NCBI GenBank assembly: GCA_021300575.1
Contig: JAJTDM010000033.1
Location: 1 to 49,566 of the forward strand
Length of the DNA stretch: 49,566 nt
Reading direction: 5' to 3'
DNA from: Rubrivivax sp.
GTDB taxonomy: Bacteria; Pseudomonadota; Gammaproteobacteria; Burkholderiales; Burkholderiaceae_C
This document shows positions 16,729 through 28,152 of this stretch, piece by piece; the stretch's first letter is position 1; the number at the start of each line of letters is the position of its first letter. The notes beneath the pieces were generated by a model, which was not told the origin of the DNA, did not search any database, and saw only the letters and a program-made list of their open reading frames with translations. A program made the translations under genes and the position numbers.

Positions 16729-17805
16729 ATGGATCACTTCACCGGCACTCGCCCGCCATCGGCCAGCCACGCTTTCGAACCTGAGGCACTGGACCGGTGG
16801 CTGCTCGAACACCTGCCAGGCTACGCCGGGCCGCTTCACGTGCTGCAGTTCAAGGGGGGGCAATCCAACCCCACCTACCTCCTGACGACGCCGGGTGCGT
16901 CCTACGTGATGCGCACCAAACCCGGCCCCGTGGCCAGGCTGCTGCCTTCTGCCCACGCCATTGAGCGGGAGTTCCGGGTCATGCAGTCCCTTCACGGCAC
17001 GGAAGTGCCTGTGGCCCGGATGCTGCTGCTGTGCGATGACGAGGCGGTGATCGGACGGGCGTTCTACCTCATGGAGTATGTGCAAGGACGCGTCCTGTGG
17101 GACCAGGCCTTGCCGGGCATGGATCCTGCCGGGCGCAGCGCCGTGTACGACGAGATGAACCGGGTCATCTCCAACCTGCACCGGCTGCAACCCCACGCCC
17201 TGGGCCTGGGAGATTTCGGCAAGCCGGGCAACTATTTCGAGCGACAGATCGCTCGCTGGTCGCGCCAGTACGCGGCTTCCGTCACCGAGCCCATTCCCGA
17301 GATGGATCGGTTGATCGAGTGGCTGCCGGCTCACATGCCCGACAGCGCACGGGACGAGCAGGAAGTGTCCATCGTCCACGGAGACTTCCGTCTGGACAAC
17401 ATGATCTTCCACCCGACCGAGCCGCGCGTCCTGGCGGTGCTGGACTGGGAACTCTCGACGCTCGGACACCCGCTGGCGGACTTCAGCTACCACTGCATGG
17501 CCTGGCACATTCCGCATGCCATGGGCCGGGGCATCGGTGGCCTGGACACGGTGGCGCTGGGCATTCCCACGGAGTCCGCCTACCTGCAGCGCTACTGCGA
17601 GCGCACCGGTCGTGCCGACGCCGCCGCCCTGACCCAGGACTGGAACTTCTACCTGGCCTACAACCTGTTCCGCATCGCGGCCATCCTGCAGGGCATCGCC
17701 AAGCGCGTGGTGGACGGCACAGCCGCCAGCGCACAGGCGCGCGAGGCCGGTGCGTCCGCCAAGCCGCTGGCAGCACTGGGCTGGTCGTTCGCTGCTCGAA
17801 GCTGA
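16729..17805 (+). CDS. APH-fold phosphotransferase, ACAD10/11 or LvaA-like acyl kinase
   Basis: A 358-residue protein kinase-like (aminoglycoside phosphotransferase) fold. Key residues are present: the Gly-rich loop region FKGGQSNPTYLL, the ATP Lys in YVMRTKPPG-like VMRTKPGP, the catalytic loop VHGDFRLDN (His218, Asp220, Asn224), and the metal-binding Asp239 in VLDWELSTLGHPLADF. This is the subgroup fused to, or adjacent to, acyl-CoA dehydrogenases (the ACAD10/ACAD11 N-domain; LvaA of levulinate catabolism), which phosphorylates 4-hydroxyacyl-CoA. The dehydrogenase partner starts 37 bp downstream. A longer reading from 16615 is open, but the ATG at 16729 matches the domain start. Antibiotic resistance is very unlikely given the context. 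Confidence 0.85.
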   Translation: MDHFTGTRPPSASHAFEPEALDRWLLEHLPGYAGPLHVLQFKGGQSNPTYLLTTPGASYVMRTKPGPVARLLPSAHAIEREFRVMQSLHGTEVPVARMLLLCDDEAVIGRAFYLMEYVQGRVLWDQALPGMDPAGRSAVYDEMNRVISNLHRLQPHALGLGDFGKPGNYFERQIARWSRQYAASVTEPIPEMDRLIEWLPAHMPDSARDEQEVSIVHGDFRLDNMIFHPTEPRVLAVLDWELSTLGHPLADFSYHCMAWHIPHAMGRGIGGLDTVALGIPTESAYLQRYCERTGRADAAALTQDWNFYLAYNLFRIAAILQGIAKRVVDGTAASAQAREAGASAKPLAALGWSFAARS

Positions 17806-17842
17806 TTTCCCCTAAGAGAACCCGAAAAGAGAAAGGTGACCG

Positions 17843-19060
17843 ATGGACTTTGACTACTCCCCCAAGACCAAGGAACTGCAAGCCCGCGTGAAAGGCTTCA
17901 TGGATCGCCACATCTATCCCGCCGAAGCTCGTTGGTGGGCGGAACTGGAGGAGAACACCCGCGTGGGCAAACGCTGGTCGCCCCTGCAAGTGATCGAGGA
18001 TCTGAAGCCCGTGGCGCGTGCCGAAGGCTTGTGGAACCTGTTCCTGCCCGAGAGCGAGCGCGGTGCTGGCCTGAGCAACCAGGAATACGCGCCCCTGGCA
18101 GAAGTCATGGGCGCCGTGCCCTGGGCCAGCGAGGTCTTCAACTGTTCCGCGCCGGACACCGGCAACATGGAAGTGCTGGTGCGCTACGGCACACCCGAGC
18201 ACCAGAAGGCCTGGCTGGAACCCTTGCTCCAGGGCGAGATCCGCAGCGCCTTCGCGATGACGGAGCCGGCCGTGGCCTCGTCTGATGCCACCAACATCGA
18301 AGCCAGCATCCGGCGCGATGGCGACGAGTACGTCATCAATGGCCGCAAGTGGTGGACCAGTGGCGCCGGCGACCCGCGCTGCCAGATCATGATCTTCATG
18401 GGCAAGACCGACCCAGAAGCGCCGCGTCACTCGCAGCAGTCCATGATTCTGGTGCCCATGGACACCCCGGGCGTCAAGGTGCTGCGGCCCCTGCAGGTGA
18501 TGGGGTATGACGATGCGCCGCATGGCCACATGGAAATCGACTTCCAGGACGTGCGCGTGCCGGCGTCCCACATGCTGTTAGGCGAGGGGCGCGGCTTCGA
18601 GATCGCGCAAGGCCGCCTTGGCCCGGGCCGCATCCACCACTGCATGCGCCTGGTCGGCCTGGCCGAGCGCTCCCTGGCTCTGATGTGCAAGCGTGCCACC
18701 GCCCGCGTGGCCTTCGGCAAGACGGTGGCGCAGCAGACCGTCACCCAGGAGCGCATTGCCGAGGCCCGCTGCATGATCGAGCAGGCGCGCCTGCTCACGC
18801 TCAAGGCCGCCTGGATGATGGACGTGGCCGGCAACAAGGCGGCCAAGGCGGAGATCGCCATGATCAAGGTCGTGGCTCCCAACATGGCGCTCAAGGTCAT
18901 CGACTGGGCCATGCAGGTGCACGGCGGAGCCGGCATGTGCCAGGACTTCCCGCTGGCCTACTTCTTCGCCCAGGCGCGCACGCTGCGCTTTGCCGATGGC
19001 CCGGACGAGGTGCACCGCAACGCCATCGCCAAACTGGAATTGGGCCGCCACGCGGCCTGA
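17843..19060 (+). CDS. Acyl-CoA dehydrogenase, ACAD11/LvaC-like
   Basis: A 405-residue FAD enzyme. It shows the dehydrogenase N-domain with acidic surface loops, [20 protein letters not shown] for flavin and substrate contact, the beta-domain Trp motif [16 protein letters not shown], and C-terminal helices with [28 protein letters not shown] replaces the common EGT motif and is characteristic of the ACAD10/11 subgroup. An SD (AGGTGACCG before ATG) supports the start. The gene forms an operon with the APH-fold kinase. The pair is a split version of animal ACAD11, where kinase and dehydrogenase are fused to turn 4-hydroxyacyl-CoA into a beta-oxidisable product. The physiological substrate here is unknown. 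Confidence 0.9.
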   Translation: MDFDYSPKTKELQARVKGFMDRHIYPAEARWWAELEENTRVGKRWSPLQVIEDLKPVARAEGLWNLFLPESERGAGLSNQEYAPLAEVMGAVPWASEVFNCSAPDTGNMEVLVRYGTPEHQKAWLEPLLQGEIRSAFAMTEPAVASSDATNIEASIRRDGDEYVINGRKWWTSGAGDPRCQIMIFMGKTDPEAPRHSQQSMILVPMDTPGVKVLRPLQVMGYDDAPHGHMEIDFQDVRVPASHMLLGEGRGFEIAQGRLGPGRIHHCMRLVGLAERSLALMCKRATARVAFGKTVAQQTVTQERIAEARCMIEQARLLTLKAAWMMDVAGNKAAKAEIAMIKVVAPNMALKVIDWAMQVHGGAGMCQDFPLAYFFAQARTLRFADGPDEVHRNAIAKLELGRHAA

Positions 19061-19070
19061 TCCGGCGCGC

Positions 19071-19099
19071 GGCTGGTCGCAGAGAAACTGCGGCCAGCC
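19071..19099. terminator. Hairpin between convergent dehydrogenase and M16 peptidase genes
   Basis: Arms GGCTGGTCGCAG (19071-19082) and CTGCGGCCAGCC (19088-19099) form a 12-bp stem, with one G-U wobble in RNA, and loop AGAAA. The short 44-bp gap between opposing stops makes a bidirectional terminator likely. The T-tract is weak (GCTATTT). Confidence 0.6.
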
Positions 19100-19104
19100 T
19101 GGCG

Positions 19105-21930
19105 CTATTTGAAGTCGCCGCCCACCCCGATGACGAAGGTCTCGGGCTTCAGGTGGCGGCGCAGCGCCGAGTTCGCCTGTTCCAGCGTCACCTCGGCGAT
19201 GGCCTTGTCCATTTCAGCCGACCAGGCCATGGTGCGCCCCAGGTTCAAGTCGGTGACCAGACGGTTGGCCAGTGCACCGTCCTGAGCCCGCGACAAGCGC
19301 CGGAAGTTCAGCAGCCCGGCACGGGCGTCCCGCAGCTCGGCTTCGGTGAAGCCTTCGGCCAGGGCCTTGGTCACTTCGTCGCTGAAGGCCTCTTCCGCAG
19401 CCTTCAGGTTGCCTGGGGCGAAGATCGCGCTGGCCGACCATACCGAGTGGGGCTCGCGCGGGTTCCAGTCGATCCAGGACCGCACGTCGTAGGACAGCCC
19501 GCCCTTCTCGCGCAGCCGCACCCACAGACGGGAACTGCCACCGCCCCCCAGCATCATGTTGGCCACCATGAGCGCGGCCGTGTCGGCGTGGGTGTCGGCC
19601 ATCGGCAAAGGCTGCAGGACCTGCAGCACGGCGTTCTGCTTGTCCGGGGTGGCGAACACCAACCGTGCAGGCGGTGCGGTCCACAAGGGATCTTCCACGC
19701 GCTGGTAGGGCGTCGGTGACGTCCACGCCGCCAGCCCGCGCTCCAGCACCGGACGCAGCGCTGCCGCGTCGAAATCACCCACCGCAGCGAACTCTGCCGT
19801 GCCGGCACCGACGAGCCGGGCATGGAAGCGCTGCAAGTCCTCCAGCGTGACAGCGCGCATCGCCTGCGCTTCTTCCTCAAAGTTCGGCACGGCTCGTGGG
19901 TCACCAGGGGCGTGCGGGTTGCCATGCCGCGCCACGGCCTTTGCCACGATGTCGCCCGGCTCCTGACGCGCCTGCTCGATGGCACTGAGCGCCTGACGTT
20001 GCAACTCCGCCAGGGTGGCCGCGTCGAACGCTGGCTCGCGCAACAGCCTCGCCAGCAGTTCCACCGCCGCCGGAAAATGTTCGCGCCGGCTCTGCAGGTT
20101 TACCGTGAGCACCCCGCGGGCGTAGCCGAACGCCATCTCGGTGCGCCAGGTGTCCAGGCGGTCCTGGACCTGCTGGCGCGTCAGCCCGGCACCACCCTTG
20201 TCAATCAACGCCGCCCACAGCGCGCCTGTCTGCGCCAGGCCCTTCAGGCTCTGAACGTCCCCCAGGCGCAGGCGCAACACCGCGCTGACCACTTGCCCCC
20301 GCGTCGTCTTGGGCAGCAGTGCCACTTGCAGCCCGCCCAGGCGCAGGCGCTGGGTCCGACGGTCGATGTTCATGGGGGAGACGTCGAAGGACTCGGCCTG
20401 CGCCAGCCCAGCCCGCGGCTGGAACGACTGCATCTGCTGCGCCACGTCCACCGCGGCTGGTGTGGGGGCTCTGGCGGCCTTTTCGGTGGGCATGAAGGTG
20501 CCCAGCGTGCGGTTGGCGGGCAGCAGGCGCTGCGCGGCCACGCGCTGCCAGTCGGCCAGCGTCAGATCGCGTACCCGGTCGCGCAGCAGGAAGGTCAGGC
20601 GCCAGTCGCCCATGGAAATCGAGTCCGACAGCGCCACACCCACCTGCTCGGGATCGTTGAACGCCTGCTCCCAGGCCTTGAGCCAGCGCAGCTTGGCACG
20701 GTCCAGTTCGGCCTGGGTCAAGGGCTCGGTGGCAACCGACTCCAGCGTGGCCAGCAGGGCCGCCCGCGTGGGCGCCGGGTCCTGCCCCGGGGCCAGATCC
20801 ACGCCGAAGGCGATGAAACCCGGGTCATGCAGGGCCGGTGTCCAGCCCCAGGTCGACGCCGCCAGACCCTTCTCGGTCAGGCGCTGGTGCAAGCGGCCCG
20901 CGGGCGCGTCCCCCAGGGCCGGCGCCAGCAACTCCACGGCGGCCTGGTCCGGATGGGCGCCCGGCACGCTGTGGTACGCCACCACCATCGAGGCGGCGCC
21001 GCCCACACGGCGGATCGTCAGCTCGCGCTCGCCGTCCTGCACGGGATCGAGCGTGTACAGGCGGGGCACGGGCGCAGCCGGGTTCGCAATGGGGCCGAAG
21101 AACTGTCGAACCTGCGCCTTGACCTTGTCCGCGTCGAAACGCCCGCTGATGACCAGCGTGGCGTTGTCCGGGCGGTACCAGGTGCGGTAGAAGGCCTGCA
21201 GGCGTGTGATGTCCACGCCTTCCACGTCGCTGCGGGCGCCGATCGTGGACTTGCCGTAGTTGTGCCACTGGTACATCGCCGACAAGGTCTTCTCGAACAG
21301 GATGCGGCCGGGGTTGTTCTCCCCCATCTCCATCTCGTTGCGCACCACCGTCATCTCGGTGTCCAGGTCATTGCGGGCGATGAAACTGTTCACCATGGCA
21401 TCGGCCAGCCAGTCGATCATCCAGGCCAGGTTGTCGTCGTTGGCGGCAAAGGTGGCGAAGTAGTTGGTGCGGTCCAGCCAGGTGGTGCCGTTGGCGCGCA
21501 GACCGCGCCGGGTGAACTCGGCCCAGGCCATGGGGTGGCGCGTGGAGCCCTTGAACAACAGATGCTCCAGCAAGTGGGCCATGCCGGTTTCGCCGTAGTT
21601 CTCGTGCCGGCTGCCCACCTTCACCGTCAGGTTGACCGTGGTGGTGGGCTTGGAGTCGTCGGGCACCAGCAGCAACTGCAGGCCGTTGGGCAGACGGTAT
21701 TCGCTGATGCCCTCCACGGCGTGAACGGGTGCCCAGGCAACGACGGCGTCGTGCCCCCGGGCCGGGGTGGCTGGGGCCGCGGCATTCTGGGAAGCGCTCT
21801 GCGCCGCCGCAGGCATGTGCAGCAGGACCGCCGAGCCCAGCACCAGCAACAGCGGGCACACGGACACCAAACCGCGGATACAAGAATCCAGCCGAAGCGG
21901 CTGCCGGGCCTGCACAAGCCAACTGACCAT
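19105..21930 (-). CDS. Exported M16-family zinc metallopeptidase (two M16 repeats)
   Basis: A 941-residue pitrilysin-like peptidase. The N-terminus has a hydrophobic export segment (VCPLLLVLGSAVLLHMPAAAQ, ending ~44), so it is probably periplasmic or membrane-tethered. The inverted zinc motif HLLEH is at 119-123, followed by the distal acidic residues in RNEMEMGENNPG. A second, non-catalytic M16 half begins at ~500 and ends in a REKGGLSYDVRSW-type segment, giving the clam-shell of two M16/M16_C pairs on one chain. These enzymes degrade peptides enclosed in the chamber. It is transcribed away from the two tRNA genes located just upstream of its start. The substrate is unknown. Confidence 0.92.
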   Translation of the reverse strand: MVSWLVQARQPLRLDSCIRGLVSVCPLLLVLGSAVLLHMPAAAQSASQNAAAPATPARGHDAVVAWAPVHAVEGISEYRLPNGLQLLLVPDDSKPTTTVNLTVKVGSRHENYGETGMAHLLEHLLFKGSTRHPMAWAEFTRRGLRANGTTWLDRTNYFATFAANDDNLAWMIDWLADAMVNSFIARNDLDTEMTVVRNEMEMGENNPGRILFEKTLSAMYQWHNYGKSTIGARSDVEGVDITRLQAFYRTWYRPDNATLVISGRFDADKVKAQVRQFFGPIANPAAPVPRLYTLDPVQDGERELTIRRVGGAASMVVAYHSVPGAHPDQAAVELLAPALGDAPAGRLHQRLTEKGLAASTWGWTPALHDPGFIAFGVDLAPGQDPAPTRAALLATLESVATEPLTQAELDRAKLRWLKAWEQAFNDPEQVGVALSDSISMGDWRLTFLLRDRVRDLTLADWQRVAAQRLLPANRTLGTFMPTEKAARAPTPAAVDVAQQMQSFQPRAGLAQAESFDVSPMNIDRRTQRLRLGGLQVALLPKTTRGQVVSAVLRLRLGDVQSLKGLAQTGALWAALIDKGGAGLTRQQVQDRLDTWRTEMAFGYARGVLTVNLQSRREHFPAAVELLARLLREPAFDAATLAELQRQALSAIEQARQEPGDIVAKAVARHGNPHAPGDPRAVPNFEEEAQAMRAVTLEDLQRFHARLVGAGTAEFAAVGDFDAAALRPVLERGLAAWTSPTPYQRVEDPLWTAPPARLVFATPDKQNAVLQVLQPLPMADTHADTAALMVANMMLGGGGSSRLWVRLREKGGLSYDVRSWIDWNPREPHSVWSASAIFAPGNLKAAEEAFSDEVTKALAEGFTEAELRDARAGLLNFRRLSRAQDGALANRLVTDLNLGRTMAWSAEMDKAIAEVTLEQANSALRRHLKPETFVIGVGGDFK

Positions 21931-21960
21931 CGGTTCGATCTTCCTGCAACGGTGGAGGAC

Positions 21961-22037
21961 TGGCCTGCCCGGAGGGACTCGAACCCCCGACCTGCTGCTT
22001 AGAAGGCAGCTGCTCTATCCAGTTGAGCTACGGGCAG
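21961..22037 (-). tRNA. tRNA-Arg (anticodon TCT)
   Basis: A 77-nt cloverleaf. The acceptor stem CTGCCCG/CGGGCAG is followed by discriminator G and an encoded CCA. The D-arm is GCTCAACTGGATAGAGC, the anticodon loop TTCTAAG with TCT is flanked by a GCAGC/GCTGC-type stem, and the T-arm is GGGGGTTCGAGTCCCTC. It reads AGA/AGG-type codons, which are rare in this GC-rich genome. Confidence 0.95.
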
Positions 22038-22064
22038 AGCGTGGCTTGCGTGCCAGGCTGGAGA

Positions 22065-22141
22065 TGGTCGGGGTGAGATGATTCGAACATCCGACCCACT
22101 GCTCCCAAAGCAGTTGCGCTACCAGGCTGCGCTACACCCCG
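22065..22141 (-). tRNA. tRNA-Pro (anticodon TGG)
   Basis: A 77-nt cloverleaf. The acceptor CGGGGTG pairs with CACCCCG, with discriminator A and an encoded CCA. The D-arm is GCGCAGCCTGGTAGCGC, the anticodon loop is TTTGGGA, and the T-arm is GGATGTTCGAATCATC (imperfect). It lies 27 bp upstream of tRNA-Arg on the same strand, so the two are probably co-transcribed. The 101 bp between it and the next gene's stop shows nothing else. Confidence 0.95.
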
Positions 22142-22242
22142 ACGTGAAGCTCAGATTGTAGCCAGCGCCTGCAGTGTCGGCTTGCGCCGCCCGACGGCGA
22201 TGGCGGCTGGCCCTGCGCAGCGATAGGGCCATGCTGTCCGGT

Positions 22243-24021
22243 TCATCGACCCTGGGCCTGCGCGGCTTGTCGAATGGCCGTGAGGGTGGTGCGGCTGGTG
22301 ATGACATCGGCATCGAGCTTCAGGTGCAGCAGGGTGGGCTGGCCTGACGCCAGGGCGCGGGCGAAGGCGGGTTCGAACTCTGCCGTGTGGTCCACCCGCT
22401 CGGCCTGCCAGCCGTAGGCCCGGGCCAGGGCCACGAAGTCGGGGTTGAAGAGGTCGCTGCCGCTCACGCGGCCGGGGTACTCGCGCTCCTGGTGCATGCG
22501 GATGGTGCCGTAGGTCCCGTTGTCCACCACGATGCTGATCAGGCGCCTGGCGCCGTAGCCTGTGGCCGTGGCCATCTCCTGACCGGTCATCAGCAGGTCG
22601 CCGTCACCGGCCACGTTCACCACGGTTCTCTGCGGGTGCAGCAAGGCTGCGGCCACGGCCGCCGGCAGGCCGTAGCCCATGGCGCCGGAGGTGCAGGCCA
22701 GCTGCGAGCGGCCATGCTGCTGCAGGCCGGGATAGGCCACGAAGCGGTGCAGCCAGCCACTGAAGTTGCCCGCTCCGTTGGTGTAGACCGTGTCAGCCGG
22801 GGCCAGGCGCTGCACTGTTTTCATGACCTGAGCAAGGTCCAGGGGCTCCACCACCAGGGCTTGCTGATTGGCAACGTACTCGGCATGGGCCTGCCGCGCC
22901 TCGTCGGCCCAGGGCACGGTGGGCGGGGCAGCCAGCGCCTCCAGCGCCTTGCCGGCGGCGGCCATGGACGATTGCAGCATCAGGTCAGCGGCATACACGC
23001 GGCCCAGTTCCTCCGGGCCGGCGTGAATGTGCACCAGGCGCTGCGCGGGCCGGGGCGCTTGCAGCAGGCTGTAGCCCCCCGTGGTCATCTCGCCCAGCCG
23101 TACGCCGACGGCCAGCACCAGATCGGCCTCGCGGATGCGCCGAGCGAGTGCCGGGTTGATGCCGATGCCCACATCGCCGGCGTACAGCGGGTGGTTGTTG
23201 TCGAAGGAGTCCTGGAAGCGGAAGCCGCAGCCCACGGGCAGCTGCCAGTTCTCGGCGAATCGCTGGAAGGCCTGCGCCGCTTCCGCAGTCCACCCTCCGC
23301 CACCGGCGATGACGAAGGGGCGCTTCGCGGCCACCAGCAGGGCCCGCAGGTCTCGCAAGGCGCCAGGCGCGGGCCAGGCGTGCGCGGCCTGTGCACGCGG
23401 CAGCACGGGCGCGTCGGTCAGCGTGGTCAGCATGTCCTCCGGCAAGGACAACACCACCGGGCCGGGCCGGCCCTGCATCGCGGTGTGGAAGGCACGGGCC
23501 ACGTACTCGGGCAAACGATCGGCATCCTGGACTTCGGCCACCCACTTGGCCAGCCCCAGCGTGCCCGGGCCGAACATCTGGCGGTAGTCCATCTCCTGGA
23601 AGGCCTCGCGGTCGCGCTGGTCGCTCGCCACCTGGCCGACGAACAGGATCATGGGCGTGGAGTCCTGCAAGGCGGTGTGCACGCCGATACTGGCGTTGGT
23701 GGCGCCCGGCCCGCGGGTGACGAAGCAGATGCCAGGACGCCCGCTGAGCTTGCCCTGCGCCTCGGCCATGAAGGCGGCGCCGCCCTCTTGCCGGCAGGCG
23801 ATGAAGCGGATGTGGTCACGGTGCTCATGAAAACCATCCAGCACCGCCAGGTAGCTCTCGCCGGGCACACCGAAGCAGGTGTCCACGCCCTGTGCCACCA
23901 AGGCCTCCACCAGGGCGTGACCCGCCATGCGGGGTGTCCGCGCGCCAGGATCCGAGGCTGTTGATCCGGGTGATGTGACAGACGAACCAGAGGTGGGCGT
24001 TGTGGAGGCGTTCATCTTCAT
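22243..24021 (-). CDS. Thiamine-diphosphate enzyme, acetolactate synthase-like
   Basis: A 592-residue ThDP-dependent decarboxylase/ligase of the IlvB-like group. The N-terminal PYR domain has GVDTCFGVPGESYLAVLD and the cofactor-activating Glu79 (CRQEGGAAFMAE). RGPGATNASIGVHTA follows. The central domain is FAD/nucleotide-like. The C-terminal PP domain carries GDGDLLMTGQEMATATGYG with the metal-binding Asp, and the distal Asn in VVDNGTYGTIRMHQ. The usual ALS specificity motifs are not clear to me, so acetolactate, glyoxylate carboligase-type or benzoylformate-type chemistry are all possible. No small regulatory subunit gene is adjacent. Starts at 24021 or 24015 (MKMNAS/MNAS) both fit. It follows an MFS transporter gene by 25 bp, suggesting a substrate-uptake/degradation pair. 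Confidence 0.85.
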   Translation of the reverse strand: MKMNASTTPTSGSSVTSPGSTASDPGARTPRMAGHALVEALVAQGVDTCFGVPGESYLAVLDGFHEHRDHIRFIACRQEGGAAFMAEAQGKLSGRPGICFVTRGPGATNASIGVHTALQDSTPMILFVGQVASDQRDREAFQEMDYRQMFGPGTLGLAKWVAEVQDADRLPEYVARAFHTAMQGRPGPVVLSLPEDMLTTLTDAPVLPRAQAAHAWPAPGALRDLRALLVAAKRPFVIAGGGGWTAEAAQAFQRFAENWQLPVGCGFRFQDSFDNNHPLYAGDVGIGINPALARRIREADLVLAVGVRLGEMTTGGYSLLQAPRPAQRLVHIHAGPEELGRVYAADLMLQSSMAAAGKALEALAAPPTVPWADEARQAHAEYVANQQALVVEPLDLAQVMKTVQRLAPADTVYTNGAGNFSGWLHRFVAYPGLQQHGRSQLACTSGAMGYGLPAAVAAALLHPQRTVVNVAGDGDLLMTGQEMATATGYGARRLISIVVDNGTYGTIRMHQEREYPGRVSGSDLFNPDFVALARAYGWQAERVDHTAEFEPAFARALASGQPTLLHLKLDADVITSRTTLTAIRQAAQAQGR

Positions 24022-24046
24022 TGCAGGTGTTGAGGGGGAAGAGCGT

Positions 24047-25339
24047 TCATGCGCGCTGACGGGCCAGACGTCGGCTGACCAACGCGGCAGCGGCCACGCC
24101 CAGCAGCCAGGCCACGGCGGCCCCGAGAAATACGCCAGCGGGTTGGCCGCGGTCCAACAACCAGCCGAACAGCGGTGCCGCCACGGCAAACCCGGCGTCC
24201 AGTCCGGAGTAGACAGTGCCATAGACCCGGCCGGTGGCACCCGGTGGCGTGGCACGGCGGATGAGCATGTCGCGCGACGGGCCTGCCAGGCCGGAACCCA
24301 GCCCCGCCAGGATGCACAAGGCCACGGCCACCGAGCCCGAGACCGCCCCCGAGGCCACTACCATCATCAGCAGGGCGGACATGGTCATGGCCACCCCGAT
24401 GGTGAGCTCCAGCCGCGCCACCTTGGCTGACAGAAAGCCCCCCAGCACCATGCCCAGCGCGCCCAGCAGCGTGAAGCCGGTCACCACCGTGGCTGACACG
24501 GTCAAATGAAGCCCGTACAAGGCCTGCAGGGCCGGGCCGGAAAAGGTCTGGATGGCCGCCAGCGCCGCCGTCACCACAAAGAAGAAGGCGAAGCACATCC
24601 ACAGGACGGGCAACTTCAGGAAGTCCAGCGGATGAACCTGCGCTGCAACCGATGCCGGATCCGCCAACCGGTTGGGCACGCCGGGCGCCTGAGCCGCCAC
24701 TGGGACTGCAGGTGCTGGTGACGAGGGCGCCAGGTCTGGCACATCTTCCAGGGCATGCCGCTGCAGCAGCACGAGCAACCACACGGCTGCCGCAAGCAGG
24801 GCCGCCCCGACATAGGCCACGCGCCAGGAACCACCCAAGGCCGACAGCCCGATCAGGAACACCGGGGCCGCCGCCCAGCCCAGATTGCCGCTGATGCCAT
24901 GTGCGGAGAACGCGTGCCCCAGGCGGGCGGGTGACACGCGCTTGTTCAGGATGGTGAAGTCCGCAGGGTGGAAAGGCGCGTTGCCCAGCCCCAGGAGCAC
25001 CGCCGCCACGGCGAGGCTGGCGTAGCCCTGCGCGCTGGCCACCACCAGCGCTGCCGCCGCGAAGCAAGCCAGCGCCGCGTGCAGCACCGGCCGCGCGCCC
25101 ACACGGTCCACCAGGAACCCGGCCAGCGCCTGCCCCAACCCCGACACCACAAAGAACACCGACATCAGCAAGCCGAGCTGCGAGTAGCTCAGGCCGAACT
25201 CCTGGATGAAGGCTGGAAACAGCGGCGGCAACAGCAGGTGGAAGAAGTGCGAGGTGGCATGTGCCACCCCCACCACGCCGATGGTGCGGGCGTCCTGCTG
25301 CCAGGGAACTGCGATGAGCGCGGAAGCGGCAGCAGACAC
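24047..25339 (-). CDS. Major facilitator superfamily transporter
   Basis: A 430-residue inner-membrane protein with about 12 hydrophobic segments in two groups of six. A long hydrophilic Pro/Ala-rich loop (~200-225, DLAPSSPAPAVPVAAQAPG) separates them. The first-loop MFS motif appears as GFLVDRVGARPVL. The beginning (GVVGVAHATSHFFHLLLPPL) resembles the fosmidomycin-resistance-like (Fsr) branch. The second half has GGFLSAKVARLELTIGV and AGLGSGLAGPSRDMLIRRAT. The start codon is GTG, with no clear SD. It lies upstream of the ThDP enzyme on the same strand, so it may move that enzyme's substrate. The cargo cannot be told from sequence. Confidence 0.87.
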   Translation of the reverse strand: MSAAASALIAVPWQQDARTIGVVGVAHATSHFFHLLLPPLFPAFIQEFGLSYSQLGLLMSVFFVVSGLGQALAGFLVDRVGARPVLHAALACFAAAALVVASAQGYASLAVAAVLLGLGNAPFHPADFTILNKRVSPARLGHAFSAHGISGNLGWAAAPVFLIGLSALGGSWRVAYVGAALLAAAVWLLVLLQRHALEDVPDLAPSSPAPAVPVAAQAPGVPNRLADPASVAAQVHPLDFLKLPVLWMCFAFFFVVTAALAAIQTFSGPALQALYGLHLTVSATVVTGFTLLGALGMVLGGFLSAKVARLELTIGVAMTMSALLMMVVASGAVSGSVAVALCILAGLGSGLAGPSRDMLIRRATPPGATGRVYGTVYSGLDAGFAVAAPLFGWLLDRGQPAGVFLGAAVAWLLGVAAAALVSRRLARQRA

Positions 25340-25459
25340 GGCGGCAGCAGAAGTGGGCGGGTGGCGCTGACCCGGCGCCGAGAGTTCTCAGCGCCGGGTG
25401 GCCCCGCATTCTCCGCCAGGGCCGGCTTTGTCGCTGGCCAGGCTCTGCTGTGCCACGCT

Positions 25460-28051
<2,592 letters not shown>

Positions 28052-28088
28052 CAGGTGCTCCTGCGGGTGTTCCGTGTGATGGATCGGA

Positions 28089-28115
28089 CTTGAGGGACAG
28101 TGTGGCTTTTTCAAG
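28089..28115 (-). promoter_or_regulatory. Sigma-32-type heat-shock promoter of clpB
   Basis: On the minus strand, CTTGAAA (28115-28109) is followed after 12 bp by CCCTCAAG (28096-28089). This is a fair match to the RpoH consensus (CTTGAAA, 11-16 bp, CCCCATNT). The predicted transcript start would leave a leader of about 30 nt containing the clpB SD. It is an inference from consensus and position. Confidence 0.65.
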
Positions 28116-28140
28116 TCAAGCCGACCCTGAACCGCCTTTC

Positions 28141-28146
28141 TAGAAT
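28141..28146 (+). promoter_or_regulatory. Candidate -10 box giving a leaderless transcript
   Basis: TAGAAT ends 6 bp before the ATG of the downstream hypothetical gene, so a transcript starting ~7 nt after the box would begin at or next to the start codon. No -35 match is visible. Confidence 0.35.
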
Positions 28147-28152
28147 GAACCC

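Noticed and set aside
16729..17805. Aminoglycoside resistance gene
   Set aside because: The APH fold is shared by acyl kinases. The operon with an acyl-CoA dehydrogenase and the sequence style fit ACAD11/LvaA instead.
21961..22141. tRNA genes as an integration site of a genomic island
   Set aside because: No integrase gene, no repeated tRNA 3' end and no shift in codon use were seen nearby.
22387..23964. 525-codon plus-strand frame opposite the ThDP enzyme
   Set aside because: A low-complexity shadow of a clear enzyme gene.
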